Positions 36,127 through 43,666 of a DNA stretch of 60,626 nucleotides are shown in pieces (position 1 is the stretch's first letter; each line of letters starts with the position of its first letter). The stretch lies in contig JARKOQ010000150.1 in NCBI GenBank assembly GCA_029976005.1, forward strand, positions 1 through 60,626, given 5' to 3'. The notes under the pieces were generated by a model that was not told where the DNA came from, made no database searches, and saw only the letters and a list, made by a program, of their open reading frames with translations. Both the position numbers and the translations under genes were made by a program. This DNA comes from Aggregatilineales bacterium (GTDB lineage: Bacteria > Chloroflexota > Anaerolineae > Aggregatilineales > Ch27).

Positions 36127-38049
36127 CTACTTGGCGTAGTCGGCCAGCGTCTTCAGGTAGTACTCCGGCAGGCCGATGTCGAAGCGGTTGCCGTCGATCA
36201 TCAGGCCCAGGAAGCCGTCCTCCTGGCGCAGGCGATCCAGGGCCGAAGTGAGCTGGAACTCCCCGCGCTCACGCACGTTGTTCTTGATGTGCTCCTCCAG
36301 GTAGTCGAAGAGCTGCGGCTTGATGATATACTGCCCGAACAGGGTCAGGTATTCGTCGTCCGCCAGGCCGTTGACCCGCAGGCTGGCCCGCGCGTAGTCC
36401 ACTGTGGGCTTCTCGGCGAATTCCGTGATGTTGAGCAAGGTCTGATCGTCGTCCGTCCAGTAGCCCATCACCGTCCCGAAGCTGCCGATCATGCTTTCCG
36501 GCGTGCCGCGCAGGCCGACCACGCTGATCCCGTGCTGGTTGAAGGCGTCCACGAGCTGCTTGGCGCACGACCGGTCGCTCTCCGAACGGTAGATGTGATC
36601 GCCCAGCATCAGCAGGAACGGCTCGTCGCCGACGGCCTCCCGCGCGCAGTAAACGGCATGGCCGAAGCCTTCCTGGGCCGTCTGCGTCACGAACCGGACT
36701 TTGCGGCCGATGTCCAGCAGCCACTTGGCGTAGTCCTGGAAGTGGCGCGGCAGTTTGTTGTAGTTCTCGATCGAGACCTGGACGTTGAAGAAGCGGCGGA
36801 AGTCGTCCAGATCGTCCTGCTGGACGATGATAATCACCTCGTCCAGCCCGGCCTTGAGCGCCTCCTCCACGATCAGCAGGATAGCCGGCTTGGCGATCCC
36901 GTCCCGGTCGACGATCGGGAACAGCTCCTTCTTCGTGGCCTTGCTGGCCGGGAAGAGGCGCGTCCCGAATCCGGCGGCGGGGATGACCGCCTTGCGCACC
37001 TTAGGCCCGCCGCTGAGCGACAGCTTCAGGCAGGGCAGCCCCAGCTCGCGCTCGATGATCTCGACCACGGCCTGCTGGTCGGCCTCGCTGCGCGCGATGA
37101 ACTGGGCCGTACCGTCGCCCTGGGAGCCAACGCCCTTGCCGCCCCAGATGTGCGGTTTGAGCGGCTCGTAATTCAGCACCTTGTGCAGGACCGGGGCGGT
37201 CAGTTCTTCCGGGCAGGCCGGGGTTGCGTAGCGGTCGAACAGCGCCTGGGCCTCGATCATCAATTCGCCCAGGCGTTGGGCGTCGGCCCGCTGCAAGGCG
37301 TCGACCGCCTCGTGGATGATCCGCTTGTTGGTCGGGCCGAGCAATTCCTGCACGCCGCGCTCGGTGTCGTTCGAGGCGAAGGGATAGCTGCGGTTGAGCC
37401 GGGCCAGAATCTCCATCGTGTCTTTCTGGGCCTGGAGATCGACCAGGACGAAGTACAGGCTGTCCTTGACCTGCAATTCCTGCGTATCCAGGTATTCGCC
37501 GTCGAAGGTCATCAGCACCGGGCGATTGCCGAAGGCGCAGCCCTGATCCATCCGCCCGCAGCGCGAGGGAGTCATGATCTCGCCCAGGTAGGCCATCTCC
37601 ATCTCGCCGCGGGTCGTCATCTTGAGGTCGTAGACGCGGTTGAAGGCGCGCGCCGTCAGCACGCAGATCGCCGCACTGGAGGACAGCCCCTTCTTCATGG
37701 GCATGTCTGTGTGGGTGTTGTTGATGACCAGCCCACGCACGTGGTAGTGAGTCTGAATCTGGTAGGCCACCCCGGCGATGTAGCTCCAGAAGCCGCCCTT
37801 CTGGGCTTCCTCCAGCAGGGCTTTCGGCTCCATCGGGATTTCATACGGGCCAATCACCTTGCCTTCGGGCGTGGTCGAGGTCAGGACCAGCGCGGTGGGG
37901 TGCGGCTCGACCTCGGCATAGATACCCTGGTTCGTGCCGGAGATCAGGGCATAGCCCTTTTCGATCTCGGCGTTGATGCGCCGGTAGCCCCCGGCCCAGT
38001 CCGAATGTTCGCCAAACAGGCAGACGCGCCCTGGAACGAATATTTTCAC
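36127..38049 (-). CDS. bifunctional GHMP sugar kinase - GalU-type nucleotidyltransferase
   Basis: Product of 640 aa. Residues 1-350 are a GHMP kinase: galactokinase-like opening GRVCLFGEHSDWAGG, phosphate loop PMKKGLSSSAA, Asp in GRMDQGCAFG, and C-terminal GGKGVGSQGDGTAQF. Residues 355-640 are a nucleotidyltransferase like GalU, with KAVIPAAGFGTRLFPASKATKKELFPIVD and EKP. It could convert a free sugar to its 1-phosphate and then to a UDP-sugar, as Fkp does for GDP-fucose. GTG 38049 is chosen because AAGGAG lies eight bases upstream, while GTG 38058 touches the SD. Confidence 0.85.
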   Translation of the reverse strand: MKIFVPGRVCLFGEHSDWAGGYRRINAEIEKGYALISGTNQGIYAEVEPHPTALVLTSTTPEGKVIGPYEIPMEPKALLEEAQKGGFWSYIAGVAYQIQTHYHVRGLVINNTHTDMPMKKGLSSSAAICVLTARAFNRVYDLKMTTRGEMEMAYLGEIMTPSRCGRMDQGCAFGNRPVLMTFDGEYLDTQELQVKDSLYFVLVDLQAQKDTMEILARLNRSYPFASNDTERGVQELLGPTNKRIIHEAVDALQRADAQRLGELMIEAQALFDRYATPACPEELTAPVLHKVLNYEPLKPHIWGGKGVGSQGDGTAQFIARSEADQQAVVEIIERELGLPCLKLSLSGGPKVRKAVIPAAGFGTRLFPASKATKKELFPIVDRDGIAKPAILLIVEEALKAGLDEVIIIVQQDDLDDFRRFFNVQVSIENYNKLPRHFQDYAKWLLDIGRKVRFVTQTAQEGFGHAVYCAREAVGDEPFLLMLGDHIYRSESDRSCAKQLVDAFNQHGISVVGLRGTPESMIGSFGTVMGYWTDDDQTLLNITEFAEKPTVDYARASLRVNGLADDEYLTLFGQYIIKPQLFDYLEEHIKNNVRERGEFQLTSALDRLRQEDGFLGLMIDGNRFDIGLPEYYLKTLADYAK

Positions 38050-38070
38050 TGCACGCACTCCTTGCGGATA

Positions 38071-38118
38071 GTGATCAGTTCTCAGTTATTAGTTTATAGT
38101 GAAAAACAAAGACAAGCT
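38071..38118. repeat. heptamer repeat followed by AAAAACAAAGACAAG
   Basis: GATCAGTTCTCAGTTATTAG then AGTGAAAAACAAAGACAAGC. The same order recurs at 58661-58700 and 59741-59785, so it is one element type. Confidence 0.65.
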
Positions 38119-38185
38119 CTCGTCGCGCTGGACAGGCAGAATGATACCCGATCGGACTGCCTGTGGCAGCCTTCACAATCATAAA

Positions 38186-38223
38186 CGGCCCATGCCGGGA
38201 TTCCTCACCCGCGGCATGGGCCG
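38186..38223 (-). terminator. terminator of the aldo-keto reductase gene
   Basis: CGGCCCATGCCG, 14-base loop, CGGCATGGGCCG; on the minus strand followed by TTTATG. Six bp after the stop. Confidence 0.8.
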
Positions 38224-38229
38224 CCCAAC

Positions 38230-39165
38230 CTACGCCCCGGCCGCGTTGAGACGCGCGACCTGATCGTCGCTCAGCGCGATTTTCAGCGCGCCAATGTTCT
38301 CGGCAAGCTGCTCGTGGGTGCTGCCCGCGATCAGGGGCAGCACGCCCTGCGCCAGCATCCAGGCCAGCACAACCTGGTTGGGCGTCGAGCCGGTCTCGGC
38401 GGCGACGGCGTTCAACTCGGCCAGCCGGGCGTTGCTGTCCGGGCCGTGATACTGGCTGCCAGGGTCGCGATCCCGCCGGGTATACATCCCGCCCAACAGG
38501 GCCGAATAGGCCAGCAGAGTCACCCGCTCCGCCCGGCAGTACTGCACCAGCTCGTCGCTGGCCTCAAGCTGTGGATCGAAGCTGGCCCCGCGTTTGCCGC
38601 GCAGGTACGAGTAACGCTGCTGGATACAGCAGTATTCCGCCCAGCCATTGGTCCGGCTCGTCCAACGTGCCTTTTCCAGCCGCCAGGCCATGAAGTTGCT
38701 GGCCGCGATGTAGCGCACCTTGCCGGTCTGCACCAGCCGGTCGAAGGCTTCCAGGGTCTCCTCCAGTGGAGTCTGGAAGTCGTCCACGTGGGCGTAGTAC
38801 AGGTCGATCGTCTCGATTCCCAACCGCTGGAGGCTCCGGTCGCATTCGGTCAGAATCTGGCGAGCGGAAAGCCCGCGCCCGACGCCGGGATAGTTGAAAC
38901 CCACCTTGCTGGCGATGAACAGGTCGTTCCGGTTGCCGCGCTCGCGCATCCACTGACCCAGCACCGTCTCGCTCTCGCCGCCCTGAAAACCGGGAACCCA
39001 GTGGGCATAGATGTTGGCCGTATCGATGAACGAGCCGCCCGCGGCCACGTACTGATCGAGCAGGGCGTAGGAGCTTGCCGCGTCGTTGCGCGTGCCAAAA
39101 TACATCGCGCCCAGACACAGGGCACTGACTTTTTCGCCGCTGGTTCCGAGGGTTACTTTACGCAT
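38230..39165 (-). CDS. aldo/keto reductase
   Basis: Product of 311 aa, a TIM-barrel NADPH oxidoreductase. Asp in FIDTANIYAHW and Tyr follow the AKR tetrad, Lys in FIASKVGF, His in YYAHVDD; the C-terminal cofactor motif is LIAGSTHEQLAENI. LGTSGEKVSALCLGAMYFG is a typical start. The His position reads YYAHVDD instead of LYxxHxxD, consistent with a sub-branch. AAGGAG precedes ATG 39165. Substrate unknown. Confidence 0.9.
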   Translation of the reverse strand: MRKVTLGTSGEKVSALCLGAMYFGTRNDAASSYALLDQYVAAGGSFIDTANIYAHWVPGFQGGESETVLGQWMRERGNRNDLFIASKVGFNYPGVGRGLSARQILTECDRSLQRLGIETIDLYYAHVDDFQTPLEETLEAFDRLVQTGKVRYIAASNFMAWRLEKARWTSRTNGWAEYCCIQQRYSYLRGKRGASFDPQLEASDELVQYCRAERVTLLAYSALLGGMYTRRDRDPGSQYHGPDSNARLAELNAVAAETGSTPNQVVLAWMLAQGVLPLIAGSTHEQLAENIGALKIALSDDQVARLNAAGA

Positions 39166-39264
39166 TGGGGGGTCTCCTTGAAATCGGATAGCTGCTGCGC
39201 CGGTTGATAAGCCGATCACCGGCCCCACAGGGGGCCACCTTCACCAATCACCACAACCCCAAAA

Positions 39265-40215
39265 CTACTCACTGTCTTTCCATGCCAGTTGCCGGCCGTC
39301 GGCCCACCAGATCGCCGTCTGGCCCACGTCCAGTGTGACGAAGCCCATCCGTTCGTAGAGCTGGCGAGCCGGGTTGAGGGCCGTTACGGCCAGTCCGACC
39401 GCCTCGAAACCCTGGGAACCATAGGCCGCCAGACAGTGCTCGATCAGATGGCGGGCCAGACCACGCCGCTGGTGGGCCGGATGCACGGCCACGTCCATGA
39501 TGAAGCCCAGGCGGCCCATGTCCGTCGCCGCCAGGTAACCCACCGCCGCGCCATCCGCCGCCAGCATCACCCGGCTGGCCGCGCCGTTCCACGGCCCGCT
39601 GCCGGGATAAGCGCCGGTCCGAATCTGGCGCAGGCTGGCCGCCATCTGATCGGGCTGGGCCTCCGAGAGAACGACCGTATCCGGGCTGCCTTCCAGAGAG
39701 AGCACCGCCAGCGCCTCGACCGCAGCCTGATGCCCGTCAGTCCAGGCCACCAGCCGGTAGCCATCCGGCAGTGCATCGGTCGACGGCTTGAACCCGCGCA
39801 AGCTGTACAGCATGAAATGGCGTTCAAAGACCACGCACGCGCGCCGGGCCAGCGCAGCCCGCACGCCGGGCGGATCGCCGCGTAGCCGCGCCCCGATCAT
39901 CGCCAGGACGGGGGATGCGCCCAATGCCGCCCAGACTCCGGCAACCAGCGCCTCGCCGGCCGATTCAGGTGCGCCGGAACGGACGGTCAGCCAGTCCACC
40001 GCGCCAAAACGCCGGTCGGGGTCCTCCCAGCGCCAGATCGCCAGGCCGAGCGGCGTATCCGTCTCGCGCGCGAGTCCCGCCGCCAGGCTCCCCTCGGCCA
40101 GCCCGGCCCGGATCGCGTCCAACTCGCCCTCGGTATCCTGATCGGCCGCGTTCAGCGCGCTGCGCAGCAGGCGCTCGGCCTCCGGATTCAGGTGTTTGAC
40201 CGTCTCGAAAATCAC
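39265..40215 (-). CDS. tandem GNAT acetyltransferase
   Basis: Product of 316 aa from GTG 40215, with AGAAAGAG in good SD position (the longer TTG start has none). The C-terminal GNAT domain is clear: VGYLAATDMGRLGFIMDVAVHPAHQRRGLARHLIEHC and NPARQLYERMGF. The N-terminal half is divergent and may be a second, inactive GNAT domain. Acceptor substrate unknown. Confidence 0.85.
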   Translation of the reverse strand: MIFETVKHLNPEAERLLRSALNAADQDTEGELDAIRAGLAEGSLAAGLARETDTPLGLAIWRWEDPDRRFGAVDWLTVRSGAPESAGEALVAGVWAALGASPVLAMIGARLRGDPPGVRAALARRACVVFERHFMLYSLRGFKPSTDALPDGYRLVAWTDGHQAAVEALAVLSLEGSPDTVVLSEAQPDQMAASLRQIRTGAYPGSGPWNGAASRVMLAADGAAVGYLAATDMGRLGFIMDVAVHPAHQRRGLARHLIEHCLAAYGSQGFEAVGLAVTALNPARQLYERMGFVTLDVGQTAIWWADGRQLAWKDSE

Positions 40216-40265
40216 CCGCGACTCTTTCTGCTTGTGTGAAAACCTGTTCAACTCGCTTTGAGTCG

Positions 40266-40349
40266 TTTCAATTCAACACCGATTGAACGGATCACACGGA
40301 TGAACACGGTTCCTCCGAAAAAAACTGTGCCATTCGTGTCGAACTGAAA
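40266..40349. repeat. TTTCAATTCAACAC inverted-repeat element
   Basis: TTTCAATTCAACAC at left, GTGTCGAACTGAAA at right (two mismatches). Interior ACGGATCACACGGATGAACACGG matches the 12837-12940 element. Confidence 0.65.
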
Positions 40350-40372
40350 GGGCATTAAGCACCCACGATGCC

Positions 40373-41347
40373 TCAACGGCGGTCGCGCCACCAGTTGGTC
40401 CAGGCGTCCACGAACCCCAGGCGCGGCCAGAACCGGCTGCTGATCGGGTTGGTCGGCGCGTAGTTCACAAAAACAGCCTGCGTCCCCTGCGCGGCGAACC
40501 AGGCCCAGGCCGCCTCGAACAGCGCCGTGCCGACCCCGCCCCGCCGCCGGTTCTCGCGCACGGCGACCTCGAAGATGTCGCCGTAGATGCCCGGCATGAA
40601 CAGGCCGGGGCGCGTGTTGGCCTGCTGGATGTTCAGCCCGATCGCGAAGAACGCGATCACCTCGCCGTCTTGCTCGGCCAGCAGCAGGCGCTGATCGTCG
40701 CGATCCGCGCCAAGCTGGCGTGCCTGCTGCTCGCAGCCATCCAGCAGGCACGGGCTGAGCCGGATCGCGGGCTGGTGCGCCGCGTGAAAGCGCCACGATT
40801 CGGCCATCAGCCCGGCCACCGGCCCGATGTCGCGCCGGGTTGCCGCGCGGATCCCGATCCCGTCCAGCGGCGCGGCGGCCGGACGCCAGGTCATCGGCTG
40901 GATGGCGATGGTGTGATAAGGCGCGAACCCAACCGCCGCCAGCGCCTCACCCAGCGCTCCATCCCGGCACGGAGCCAGCAGCATCATCCCATCGACCTCG
41001 CCCGCGCCGGGCCAGGAGTCGGCGCGGGCCATCAGGCCCGCCGCCACCGGCTCTTCCGCCACCCCCGGCAGGATGTACAGCCGCAGGCGCAGGTAACTGC
41101 GCGGGAACACGTTGGAGAAGGCGCTTTCCTCGTACCAGTATTCCGGCTCGGCACACAACACGCCCACCATCCGGCCGTCGTTTTCGGCGACCCAGGTCGC
41201 CCCACCGTCCACGAAAGCCAGCCAGACCGGGAGCACAAGGTCTTCTGGCAGGCGGGGATCGAGTTGGTGCTGGTGCATGGTGCGGGCGCGGGTCAGCGCC
41301 TGAATTGCGGCGAGGTCGGCCAGAGTCGCCATCCGGGTCGAGAGCAC
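40373..41347 (-). CDS. tandem GNAT acetyltransferase
   Basis: Product of 324 aa with two GNAT halves. The first (residues 1-150) begins TRMATLADLAAIQALT and has no clear CoA loop. The second (160-324) has FEVAVRENRRRGGVGTALFEAAW and NPISSRFWPRLGF. The start is GTG 41347, with AGGAG seven bases ahead. It may be related by duplication to the preceding minus-strand GNAT gene. Confidence 0.85.
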   Translation of the reverse strand: MLSTRMATLADLAAIQALTRARTMHQHQLDPRLPEDLVLPVWLAFVDGGATWVAENDGRMVGVLCAEPEYWYEESAFSNVFPRSYLRLRLYILPGVAEEPVAAGLMARADSWPGAGEVDGMMLLAPCRDGALGEALAAVGFAPYHTIAIQPMTWRPAAAPLDGIGIRAATRRDIGPVAGLMAESWRFHAAHQPAIRLSPCLLDGCEQQARQLGADRDDQRLLLAEQDGEVIAFFAIGLNIQQANTRPGLFMPGIYGDIFEVAVRENRRRGGVGTALFEAAWAWFAAQGTQAVFVNYAPTNPISSRFWPRLGFVDAWTNWWRDRR

Positions 41348-41370
41348 ACTGCGCTCCTGGGTGAAATGTG

Positions 41371-41419
41371 GGCTGTTGGCTGTTAGCTATTGGCTGTTGG
41401 CTCTTGGCTTCTGGCTTCC
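41371..41419. repeat. seven tandem heptamers (GGCTGTT type)
   Basis: Successive units are GGCTGTT, GGCTGTT, AGCTATT, GGCTGTT, GGCTCTT, GGCTTCT, GGCTTCC. Located in the 271-bp divergent gap upstream of the SRPBCC gene. The rest of the gap has only a possible -10 (TTATAG near 41487). Confidence 0.85.
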
Positions 41420-41618
41420 AGCGATCGGCTTCGGGCTAACGGCAAGCACGGCGCGTTGTCGCGCGTCCGGCTCCAGAACTGTCTTGATTATAGCGCCGGG
41501 CGCGGGTTGCTACCTCCTTCCGGATCGGGTAAAGTGTGGCGCTGTTGGAGCCAGAGACACCGGGCCGGAGCCTCCGCGCCGCCCGGATGCGCGCTCGCAC
41601 TTACAACGGGAATCGAGG

Positions 41619-42068
41619 ATGCCCCTGCTCGCCACGATTCAGACGCGCCTGGACGCGCCGCCCGATCGGGTCTGGGAAACCGTGCTCCAGACCCGCGCCT
41701 TCCAGTACGTGACCCAGGGCTGGATGGCCTTCACTTTTCAGGAGCCGCTGCCCCCACGCTGGATCGAGGGCGACCGGCTGACCGCGCGGATGTGGCTGTT
41801 CCACGTCCTCCCCGCCCCCTGGCGGCACACGATGATCCTCCACCGGATCGACCACGACCGGCGCGAACTGTCGACCGAGGAGGGCGGCGGCCTGCTCCGG
41901 GTCTGGAATCACCGCATTCGGGTGGAAGCTCGGCCGGACGGCGGTTCGCTCTACACCGACGCCATCACGATCGAAGCCGGGCTGCTGACCCGCCCGGTAT
42001 GGCTTTTCGCCCAGGTTTTCTTCCGCCATCGCCAGCGGCGGCTGCGCCGCCTGCTGGCAGAATCGTAG
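41619..42068 (+). CDS. SRPBCC-fold (START-like) protein
   Basis: Product of 149 aa. It starts ATIQTRLDAPPDRVWETVLQTRAF, as in polyketide-cyclase/START-like proteins, followed by antiparallel strands and a Trp/Arg-rich C-terminal helix (FAQVFFRHRQRRLRRLL). Such proteins bind hydrophobic ligands in a cavity. No catalytic residue is evident. It lies 9 bp before the first M23 gene, so cotranscription is probable. SD is weak. Confidence 0.7.
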   Translation: MPLLATIQTRLDAPPDRVWETVLQTRAFQYVTQGWMAFTFQEPLPPRWIEGDRLTARMWLFHVLPAPWRHTMILHRIDHDRRELSTEEGGGLLRVWNHRIRVEARPDGGSLYTDAITIEAGLLTRPVWLFAQVFFRHRQRRLRRLLAES

Positions 42069-42077
42069 ACCGTACCC

Positions 42078-43661
42078 ATGACTCAAATCGCCCACCTTCC
42101 CCGTCTGGTTGTGCTTCTCGCGGTTGCGTTCACCCTCTGCCCGCCCATGCCGGCCGCCGCCCAGGAAGGGCCGTGCGGCGTGGTGGACAGCATCCAGTTC
42201 CCGGTCGAAACGGCCACGATGGAGCCGGTCTATCGCTTCGGGCTGGCCTCGTCGCGCTACGATGGGCGGCTGCACGCCGGAGAAGACTGGTTCGGCGGGC
42301 GCGGCAGCACCTACGGCACGCCCGTGCGGGCCATCGCCCGCGGGCGCGTCACCTACTCCGCGCCGCTCGGCTGGGGGCTGGACAAGGGCGTGGTCATCCT
42401 GGAACACCTGATGCCCGATGGCACCTGGTGGTACAGCATGTACGGCCACATGGAAGAAGTCGGCGACTATACCTTCCCGACCGTGTATACCTGCGTGGAC
42501 GCGGGCCAGATCATCGGCGCGATCGGCCGGCCCCGCCCCGCCCCGCACCTGCACCTGGAAATCCGCAACTTCGGCCCCGATTCGCCCGGCCCCGGCTACT
42601 GGGGCACCGACCCCACCCTGTCCGGCTGGCGCGAGCCGTCGCGCTTCATCACCAACTGGCAGGCCTGGCTCTCGCCCGCCCACCGCTGGCATGGCGAGGT
42701 GGCCGACACGTCGGGGCCGCACTTCCCAGCCATCCAGCGCGAGGACGGCGTGCTGATCGTCTTCGACGACAACCGGCTCAAGGCCCTGACCACCCAGGGG
42801 CAGATTTTGTGGCGCTACATCCTGGGCGACGATCGCACCATCACCGGCGTGCTGCCCGACCAGGGCGCGATCCTGGTCGTGGATTCGGCCGGATTGGCCC
42901 AGACCTGGAGCCTGGAAGGCGGCTACATCGACCAATGGGAGCTGGGCCACAACGTCGATTCGCAGCCCGTGCGCTGGGACAACCTGCTGATCATGCACAG
43001 CGGCGAGGGGAACCTGATCGCCTACGCCCCGGATCGCAGCGAGGTCTGGCGCGCGGCCGGAATCCCCCGCCCCACCCGGATCGTCGCCGGCCGCGACCTG
43101 CTGGGAGTGGCCGGCGGGCGCAACCTGCTGACCCTGCTCAGTCTGGACGGGCAGGTCATCAGCCAGACCACCCTGCGCGGGATGGGCGACCTGGCCCCCG
43201 CCCCGGACGGCGGCCTCTATGTCCGCAGCGCCACCGCCCTGTGGCATGTGACGCCGGAGGGCCGCTGGCGCTGGCTGGGCGCGGCTCCGACCGTCCAGCC
43301 CAGCACCAGCAGCCTGATCAGCCTGGCTGACGGGCGTTTCTTCCTCTTCAGCGGCAGCCGTGACCGGCTGCTGCGCGCCTATTCGCCGGAAGGCCGGGTG
43401 ATCTGGGAGACGTCGCTCGATGCTTTCGAAGGCCGCCCCTTCATCCTGAGCGAAGGCAGCACCCTATTCCTGGCCGATGGCTACGGCCACATCGCCACCG
43501 TCGGCCTGGAGACCGGCGCGCTGTGCCGGGAGCTGCGGGTCTGGGGCAGCCGGGGCGCGGACGCCTGGGCCGGGATCGGGCCGGATGGCGTGCTGCGCGT
43601 GCACATCGCCGACGAGATCGTCGGGCTGGATTGGGGTGTCTTGAGCGCCGGATGCCGCTAG
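42078..43661 (+). CDS. secreted M23 (LytM) peptidase fused to a PQQ-type propeller
   Basis: Product of 527 aa. Signal peptide cut near PAAAQ (residue 29). The LytM domain at about 35-190 has the zinc ligands LHAGEDW (HxxxD) and PHLHLEIR (HxH), so it should be an active peptidoglycan endopeptidase. Residues 210-527 form a propeller with PQQ/quinoprotein-like blades (QILWRYILGDDRTITGVLPD). The next gene has the same plan, pointing to tandem duplication. Confidence 0.9.
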   Translation: MTQIAHLPRLVVLLAVAFTLCPPMPAAAQEGPCGVVDSIQFPVETATMEPVYRFGLASSRYDGRLHAGEDWFGGRGSTYGTPVRAIARGRVTYSAPLGWGLDKGVVILEHLMPDGTWWYSMYGHMEEVGDYTFPTVYTCVDAGQIIGAIGRPRPAPHLHLEIRNFGPDSPGPGYWGTDPTLSGWREPSRFITNWQAWLSPAHRWHGEVADTSGPHFPAIQREDGVLIVFDDNRLKALTTQGQILWRYILGDDRTITGVLPDQGAILVVDSAGLAQTWSLEGGYIDQWELGHNVDSQPVRWDNLLIMHSGEGNLIAYAPDRSEVWRAAGIPRPTRIVAGRDLLGVAGGRNLLTLLSLDGQVISQTTLRGMGDLAPAPDGGLYVRSATALWHVTPEGRWRWLGAAPTVQPSTSSLISLADGRFFLFSGSRDRLLRAYSPEGRVIWETSLDAFEGRPFILSEGSTLFLADGYGHIATVGLETGALCRELRVWGSRGADAWAGIGPDGVLRVHIADEIVGLDWGVLSAGCR

Positions 43662-43666
43662 AAGCA

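Noticed and set aside
36073..38184. 703-codon plus-strand open frame
   Set aside because: Antisense shadow of the GHMP kinase-GalU gene.
41371..41419. Possible CRISPR array
   Set aside because: Repeat unit is 7 bp with no spacers; none of the window's repeats has a 25-40 bp unit with unique spacers, and no cas gene is present.
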